The notes under the pieces were generated by a model that was not told the origin of the DNA, ran no database searches, and was given only the letters and a program-made list of their open reading frames with translations. A stretch of 46,345 nucleotides of DNA. Source: a virus. The stretch covers positions 1-46,345 of the IMG/VR virus record IMGVR_UViG_3300043772_001923; one strand, given 5' to 3'. The position numbers and the translations under genes are program-made. This document shows, piece by piece, positions 42,242-46,345 of this stretch; the stretch's first letter is position 1, and each line of letters opens with the position of its first letter.

Positions 42242-42507
42242 TTTCCACCTCCGAGGTACGTTTTCAGTGCTTTGATGGTCTTGAACCGCTCTCCCCAATC
42301 CGATTCTTCCCAGTTCTTGGGTGTGACCAGCGCAAATGCGTCGCAGTGGTCAAGCGATGATGTTGCTTGAACCAAAACCACGGCCCTGTTCTTGCACCTA
42401 ATCACGAACTCGTTACGCGGGTTGGTTCTCTCGAAGTTGATGGACGCAACCAGAGTTGCGCCGTCAATCTTTCTGATCGCATTCAATACACGGTCTATGT
42501 CTAACAT
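42238..42507 (-). CDS. first gene of early operon, 89 aa, unknown function
   Basis: GGAGGA lies just before the ATG at 42507. The product MLDIDRVLNAIRKIDGATLV, FVIRCKNRAVVLVQATSS and SDWGERFKTIKALKTYLGGG is a small alpha/beta protein without recognised family. As the first gene after the strong promoter it is probably expressed immediately after infection, a common place for host-takeover proteins. The 5' leader can fold into a TGTCTGG/CCAGACA hairpin. Confidence 0.65.
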   Translation of the reverse strand: MLDIDRVLNAIRKIDGATLVASINFERTNPRNEFVIRCKNRAVVLVQATSSLDHCDAFALVTPKNWEESDWGERFKTIKALKTYLGGGN

Positions 42508-42563
42508 GGGTTCCTCCAATGCCTTTGTCTGGTCGATCAACACGATGCGAACCAGACAGCGGG

Positions 42564-42591
42564 AGTATACGAACCGATTACGGTTCGTCAA
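42564..42591 (-). promoter_or_regulatory. early sigma-70 promoter
   Basis: On the minus strand TTGACG (42591-42586), a 16-base spacer, and TATACT (42569-42564) form a near-consensus promoter. The first early ATG lies about 57 bases downstream with a good ribosome-binding site and a leader hairpin. Confidence 0.8.
42569..42588. promoter_or_regulatory. operator-like 20-bp palindrome
   Basis: ACGAACCGATTACGGTTCGT is a perfect inverted repeat (8 bp arms, 4-base centre) that fills the space between the -35 and -10 boxes, the ideal place for a repressor. A related half site (GTAATCGGTT) occurs nearby at about 42608-42617. The HTH proteins at 41122 or 37589 are candidate ligands. Confidence 0.7.
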
Positions 42592-42737
42592 CACGAGTTG
42601 CCAGAAAGTAATCGGTTTTTTACCTGCCACGAGTCAGGCGTACTATCATCATCGTCGGTCAACATCCCAGACTTTCGAGGGTGGGGGCGGCTGGCGCGCG
42701 CCCGACCACCCGCGCCCGCCCGCCCGCCAGCATGCAA

Positions 42738-42920
42738 GGTCCGATATCCGCTCGGCCGTGTCTGGTCCGATATCCGCTCGGCCGTGTCTGGTCCGATATC
42801 CGCTCGGCCGTGTCTGGTCCGATATCCGCTCGGCCGTGTCTGGTCCGATATCCGCTCGGCCGTGTCTGGTCCGATATCCGCTCGGCCGCGTCTGGTCCGA
42901 TATCTAGCGGTTTGGTGTCT
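42738..42920. repeat. tandem 26-bp repeat array (iteron-like)
   Basis: Six full copies start at 42738, 42764, 42790, 42816, 42842 and 42868, and a degenerate seventh at 42894; a partial eighth follows at 42921. Each unit begins GGTCCGATATCCGC and continues TCGGCCGTGTCT, so contains GATATC and CGGCCG. Copies 1-5 are identical and copy 6 has a single T-to-C change. There are no unique spacers. Repeated binding sites of this type mark replication origins (iterons), partition sites or decoys. Confidence 0.9.
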
Positions 42921-42938
42921 GGTCCGCTTCGCCAACGA

Positions 42939-42967
42939 GAAACGCCCGCGACGGGCGCGGGCGTTTC
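42939..42967 (-). terminator. terminator-like hairpin of GC-rich module
   Basis: A perfect 12-bp stem (GAAACGCCCGCG with CGCGGGCGTTTC) with a 5-base loop. It lies about 30 bases beyond the stop of the last GC-rich gene. The T-tract is short (GTTTCTC), so termination may be partial or the hairpin may protect RNA ends. Confidence 0.65.
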
Positions 42968-42994
42968 GTTCGGGGTTCGTGGCTGGGCGGGGGG

Positions 42995-43111
42995 TCAGTC
43001 GGGCGGGCGGCGGCGGCGGTCGCGTGTCACGTATGCGACCAGTTCCGACGCAATCAGCGCGAACAATGCAACGCCAACCGCGACGGCTGCGGCATCGGCG
43101 GCGGTGCTCAT
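42995..43111 (-). CDS. 38-residue single-helix membrane peptide
   Basis: A tiny frame, MSTAADAAAVAVGVALFALI, then ASELVAYVTRDRRRRPPD, in an ATGA overlap with the gene upstream. Residues about 8-28 form one membrane helix followed by a strongly basic tail, which predicts a cytoplasmic C-terminus. As the last gene of the MoxR-VWA module it may anchor or link the system to the membrane; this is inference from position. Confidence 0.6.
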   Translation of the reverse strand: MSTAADAAAVAVGVALFALIASELVAYVTRDRRRRPPD

Positions 43112-43656
43112 TTCATCATTTCCCGCGCGTAGACGGCGAACGAAACGCGCGCGAGCGCGTGCGCGAGTGTTTCGGTTTCGTCGTCGGACATTGCGTCAAT
43201 GAGGAGAGAACACCCTGCCACCAGTGCGGCGCGCTCGGCGCTTGCGAGGGCTAAATCTGCGGCCGTCCGCATGCTCGCGGCGAGGGTTTCGGCGCGCTCG
43301 TCGTTCGCGCTCGCGACGTTGTCGAATGTCCTCGCGAATTCCGCAGGGAGGGCGCGGTGGTTGCGGTTCGCGACCATTGAAGCCGCCGCGCTTGTGAGCA
43401 CGTAGGCGAAGCGGGCGAGGACCACGCCCGCCACGGTGGTGGCGGTGTCGATGTCGACGGCGGCGGCGCGCGTCCCGTCTTGCTCTAGGATCTTCGCCAC
43501 CTCTGCGCGTTCGATCAGTGCGCCAAACTCGACGGCGCGCGCGCGCTCGTCGGCCGTGGCGACGGTTGCCCATGCGTGACCTGTCAAACGGTCGATGCCG
43601 TGCGCTCTCAAGTAGGGCGCGACTCCGTGCGGGGTTGGTTGGTTGTCGGTTTCCAT
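43108..43656 (-). CDS. helical Ala-rich protein of the MoxR-VWA module, 182 aa
   Basis: From ATG 43656 the protein starts METDNQPTPHGVAPYLRAHG and continues with long Ala-rich helices (VVLARFAYVLTSAAASMVAN; MRTAADLALASAERAALVAG). The leader AGGAAC, CGTACAACATGGAAAC is nearly the same as that of the MoxR gene, which indicates shared origin or regulation. No known domain is recognised. It follows the VWA gene by 110 bases and overlaps the membrane peptide gene. Confidence 0.65.
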   Translation of the reverse strand: METDNQPTPHGVAPYLRAHGIDRLTGHAWATVATADERARAVEFGALIERAEVAKILEQDGTRAAAVDIDTATTVAGVVLARFAYVLTSAAASMVANRNHRALPAEFARTFDNVASANDERAETLAASMRTAADLALASAERAALVAGCSLLIDAMSDDETETLAHALARVSFAVYAREMMK

Positions 43657-43766
43657 GTTGTACGGTGTTCCTTTGCTGCGGTCTCTTCCTGCGTTCGTTG
43701 CAACGTGCAACGGGCGCGGCGGGCGCGGCGTGGTGGCATTCCACGCCGCGCGGCGCTGTGCTCGTC

Positions 43767-44561
43767 TTACTGGCGCGCGTTTGCGATTGCGCGGACTAGT
43801 GCGCGCGTGATTGCTGCGGGCTGAATTGCTTCATGTACTCTCTGCGCGCCCCACTCTTCACGGGCGCGGTCGATGTCTTCGCATCGGTTGCCAAGGTACA
43901 GATAGACGAACTCCGCGCCTACTCTGCGGCACGTGGCGAGGGCTGCACCTGCTGCGCGCGCGTGGTCTGCGGGCGCGTCGTTTGGGAGTCCGTCCGCGAT
44001 CAGTGCGAATATGGTGCGCTCTGCGGGCATCCTCGCGACTGATAGTAGGCCCGCGACGGCGTACGCGTCACGGTTGCCGCCTCCCAGTTCTCCCGCGTTC
44101 GCGATTACGTCGCGCGTATTCTCGTACGTGTTTAGTCGCACGGTTGGCCCTGTCGCGTCGTGGTGCGCAATGCCCACGGGTACGCTGCATTGCGCGCATC
44201 CGCGCGCCAGTCCTGCGGCGACTGCTGCGGCGATTTGATGCCGTGGGCGGCGGAGGATTTGCCCGCTGTCCATGCTCCCGCTGTCGTCGATCAGTAGCAC
44301 GAGGCCCACGGGCGGACGCGCGCCCGCCTTCGCATGCTCCCGCCTTCCGAATACTCGCGCCGATGGCAACTCGACGCGCGCCGCCAGTGTGCGCGTGTCG
44401 ATTCGTGTACCTCGTTCGCGGTTCCATTCGTGCGCGATTCCGCCGACGCGGCGAAGGGCGGCGAGGGTGGCCGTGTAAGTCTGTTCCTCTACTTTGCGCG
44501 CTTCCTGTGTGAGAATTTCGCGCGGTGTGTGATCGGGGATGGTGTGAATAGTGCGCTTCAC
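43767..44561 (-). CDS. CobT-like von Willebrand factor A (VWA) domain protein
   Basis: A 264-residue protein from a GTG at 44561 overlapping the upstream stop (GTGA), with GAGG before it. After a helical N-terminus, the VWA fold begins at PVGLVLLIDDSGSMDSGQI; DDSGSM at 92-97 supplies the D-x-S-x-S MIDAS. Later come GGGNRDAYAVAGLLSVAR (second metal-site region) and TIFALIADGLPNDAPADHA (third Asp), as in CobT-type VWA proteins. Such proteins partner with MoxR/CobS ATPases, and that gene is two genes upstream. No cobaltochelatase CobN is present, so cobalamin synthesis is unlikely. Confidence 0.85.
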   Translation of the reverse strand: MKRTIHTIPDHTPREILTQEARKVEEQTYTATLAALRRVGGIAHEWNRERGTRIDTRTLAARVELPSARVFGRREHAKAGARPPVGLVLLIDDSGSMDSGQILRRPRHQIAAAVAAGLARGCAQCSVPVGIAHHDATGPTVRLNTYENTRDVIANAGELGGGNRDAYAVAGLLSVARMPAERTIFALIADGLPNDAPADHARAAGAALATCRRVGAEFVYLYLGNRCEDIDRAREEWGAQRVHEAIQPAAITRALVRAIANARQ

Positions 44562-45814
44562 TTGTTGCCCTCGTGCTTTCGTCGGAACGGAGTGACCACT
44601 ACAGACGCTTCCCCTTTGCCGTCTCGCATTATCGCGTACGTCTGCACTGCTCCGTTTTTGGTTTTGTGTTCCTGCATCTCGCACTGCATCGGCGGGCGGT
44701 TCTGTGGCACAATCTGCCGCCGTCCGCGCTCGTCGACTGGGGCCGACGATGTAGGCGCGTGAATTGCCTCGGCTGCTGCGTCGATTGCGTCGGCCGCGTG
44801 ATCCTCGTTTCGTCCTGCCTTGTTTGCGCGCGCGTCCTTGTGGGTGGGGGCGTCCTGCTCCACTTCCTCGAATTGCTCGCGCTCGTGCTCGGGCGTTCGC
44901 TCCTCTTCGTCGATCTCTCGGCTACGTTGTTCGCGGTACGCCGCCTCCAGTGCTTCGCGCGCGCGGGTTTGTTTGTTGGTGTCGGCGGATAGGTTGCCGT
45001 ATTCCTGCTCATCGTGCGCAGTATTCCGCGCGTCTTCGTCCTCTTCGTTTCGGTCGTTCGTCGTTGCGAATTCCGCGAACGCGCGCGCGCCGTCTGCATC
45101 GTCTCCGTTGTCAACGCATGCGAGCGCGTACGCTGCGAGCGCCGCGCCTAGTGCATCGGTTCCGATGGTTGCGCCGTCTTTGCTGCACTGGTCGCGCACC
45201 GTCTGCGGCGAGCGAAGCGCCGCGATACGCGCGCGCCGTGCTCGCTCCAACGGTGCGAGGGTTGAATCCTCGGCCTCTGCGAGCCACTGTGACGCGAGGA
45301 AGTCAAGCGCCTTTTTTGATAGTGCGACCTGCCACGGGCGAAGGTCCGCGCGTTCGGTGGTCGCTCGCGCGTCCATGCGGTAACTTTTCGCAAGTGTTGC
45401 CGCGTTTGTCGCTTGTGGTAGCGGGTTCCACGTTCGGCCGTAGCCGTGCTCACTGGGTACGCCGTGAATGAATCCGCTACCTACGTCCCCGCTCTTCACT
45501 GCTCCTGCGAGCATTCCGAACGCGGCGACTAGGTCGGACGCGCGGTCAAGTTCCGCCGTATCCATCGCTGCCGCCTGTACTGGTCCCGTTGGGAGGTATA
45601 GCGTCGGGGTTTTGCTCCCGCCGATTCCGCCTCGGTCGTTCGTGGCTGCTGTATAGGTCGCATTCGAGCATAGGCGAAGGGCCACGGTTAGCGCGAAGCG
45701 CGCGCGCGCGCCTTCGTCGCGAGGCCACGCGCGCGCCCCGTACCATCCTCCGCCCAGTGCGCGCGCTTTGCCCGTGTAGGTGTTTCGTGTTGTGTCGTTC
45801 GTCTTGTATCTCAT
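44558..45814 (-). CDS. MoxR-VWA module middle protein with acidic coiled region, 418 aa
   Basis: From ATG 45814 the N-terminal 200 residues (MRYKTNDTTRNTYTGKARAL, LGGGWYGARAWPRDEGARAR) look globular. The third quarter is very acidic and helical (NDRNEEDEDARNTAHDEQEY; REIDEEERTPEHEREQFEEV), similar in style to the acidic insert between the N-terminal and VWA parts of CobT. The C-terminus is short and basic. It lies between the ATPase and VWA genes and overlaps the latter (GTGA), so it may be the split N-terminal half of a CobT-like subunit. AAAGGAG lies 11 bases before the start. Confidence 0.65.
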   Translation of the reverse strand: MRYKTNDTTRNTYTGKARALGGGWYGARAWPRDEGARARFALTVALRLCSNATYTAATNDRGGIGGSKTPTLYLPTGPVQAAAMDTAELDRASDLVAAFGMLAGAVKSGDVGSGFIHGVPSEHGYGRTWNPLPQATNAATLAKSYRMDARATTERADLRPWQVALSKKALDFLASQWLAEAEDSTLAPLERARRARIAALRSPQTVRDQCSKDGATIGTDALGAALAAYALACVDNGDDADGARAFAEFATTNDRNEEDEDARNTAHDEQEYGNLSADTNKQTRAREALEAAYREQRSREIDEEERTPEHEREQFEEVEQDAPTHKDARANKAGRNEDHAADAIDAAAEAIHAPTSSAPVDERGRRQIVPQNRPPMQCEMQEHKTKNGAVQTYAIMRDGKGEASVVVTPFRRKHEGNK

Positions 45815-45833
45815 GGCTGGGTACGCTCCTTTT

Positions 45834-46345
45834 TCAGACAAGGCGAAGTTTCGCGGCGGTTGCGGCGCACGTTGCGCGCGGTGATGATGCGCCGATGTTC
45901 TCCATCGGTGCGAGAAGGGCGCGCACTGTGAGCGCGCGCGCATCGTCGGCGCTCGTGATAGGTGCAAGCGCCTGATACATTCGGAGGGCCTGAATCAGTG
46001 CGCGGGTGCTGATTGCTGCGCCGCCTGTCGCGTCTCGGTACGTTTCGGTGCGCGTACTGGCGGCGAGTTCTGACAAACTTTCCACCAGTGGCGCGGGCGC
46101 GTTCGGGAAGCGCGCCCGCAGCATGTCGCACTCCCGATCGGGTGGGAGGTATTCAGTCTCGACGTAAACGCATCGGTCTGCGAGGGCGGCATCGATTCCG
46201 CCCGTCCCGACGTATTCCGCGCCGACGTTCGCGGTAGCGGCGAACGTCACGCCGTCCGCCATTCGCACTGGTTCGCTGCGCTGCGGGAATTGGATTGCAC
46301 GGCGCGAATCCATCAGGGGAAGTAGTGCGTTCTGCGCCTCGGTTG
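45834..46345 (-). CDS. MoxR/CobS-type AAA+ ATPase, C-terminal part (gene crosses contig junction)
   Basis: This frame enters from the right edge and ends at 45834; it repeats the MDSRRAIQFPQRSEPVRMAD to TETYR part found at 1-311 and adds the C-terminal lid DATGGAAISTRALIQALRMY, QALAPITSADDARALTVRAL. Across the 311 shared bases the protein is identical, although 19 bases differ. Joining both ends gives one protein of about 362 residues. The TGATAGGTGC motif also occurs here at 45956, inside the coding sequence. Confidence 0.9.
   Translation of the reverse strand, partial: TEAQNALLPLMDSRRAIQFPQRSEPVRMADGVTFAATANVGAEYVGTGGIDAALADRCVYVETEYLPPDRECDMLRARFPNAPAPLVESLSELAASTRTETYRDATGGAAISTRALIQALRMYQALAPITSADDARALTVRALLAPMENIGASSPRATCAATAAKLRLV

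Larger units (their letters stand above)
42508..42994. other. control region: early promoter, tandem repeats and terminator
   Basis: About 490 bases hold no convincing gene. Right to left they contain the terminator of the GC-rich module (42939-42967), seven tandem 26-bp repeats (42738-42920), a very GC-rich stretch (about 42675-42735), a half-conserved copy of the recurring palindrome (42622-42639), and the early promoter with its operator (42564-42591). Frames running through the repeats are open in several phases only because the unit is repeated. Confidence 0.7.

Noticed and set aside
42738-42920. CRISPR array
   Set aside because: The repeats are directly adjacent with no unique spacers and no cas genes are nearby.
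42588-42935. Long repetitive open frames through the 26-bp repeats, on both strands
   Set aside because: The unit length is not a multiple of three, so a stop-free repeat opens all phases; there is no ribosome-binding site and the codon pattern is only the repeat.
43811-44512. Plus-strand 233-codon frame opposite the VWA gene
   Set aside because: The VWA motifs on the minus strand are unmistakable and the plus frame is Arg/Cys-rich low-complexity sequence.

Overview
The window looks like an almost complete genome of a tailed double-stranded DNA bacteriophage, probably short-tailed (podovirus-like), assembled as a circular contig. Terminase large subunit, portal, scaffold-like and capsid genes are recognisable, and one 3674-residue virion-type giant protein is present. 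No tape measure, sheath or baseplate gene is recognised, and no integrase, DNA polymerase, RNA polymerase or endolysin. The bacterial host cannot be named from the sequence. The first and last 311 bases are homologous and one gene runs across the junction, so the true circle is about 46,034 bp.

Layout. (1) About 2090-10232, plus strand: packaging and head module (putative small terminase, tiny conserved proteins, HTH proteins, TerL, portal, scaffold-like protein, capsid, a decoration-like protein), closed by a strong hairpin terminator. (2) 33676-10292, minus strand: a lysis-like cassette (membrane/coiled-coil protein, holin-like protein, small protein with an overlapping lipoprotein), then many small structural proteins, a 687-residue cysteine-rich protein, a 948-residue repeat/coiled-coil protein, the giant protein and a 48-residue RHH-like gene. 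(3) 42507-34126, minus strand: tightly overlapped early operon for replication and recombination (PD-(D/E)XK exonuclease, Bet/RecT annealing protein, SF2 helicase, Toprim primase, RusA-like resolvase) with HTH regulators and small proteins, driven by a promoter that contains a perfect 20-bp operator-like palindrome. (4) 42995-46345 continuing through 1-1643, minus strand: a strikingly GC-rich module with a MoxR/CobS-type AAA+ ATPase, an acidic linker protein, a CobT-like von Willebrand A protein, a further alpha-helical protein, a one-helix membrane peptide and two small paralogous proteins.

The GC-rich module is the best candidate for an undescribed system: a phage-borne ATPase plus metal-ion-adhesion (MIDAS) pair with its own repeated leader motif (TGATAGGTGC on the plus strand), a compositional break against the rest of the genome, and a 26-bp tandem repeat array at its downstream edge. 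Other notable features are a 19-site fully synonymous allele difference between the contig ends, recurrent TTG starts overlapping upstream TGA stops in the early operon, possible leaderless promoters at two operon heads, a recurring 18-bp palindrome, and a 450-bp structured non-coding block at 33677-34125.

Gene boundaries were chosen from start codons, ribosome-binding sites and overlaps read by eye. No database search was possible; family names rest on motif recognition.
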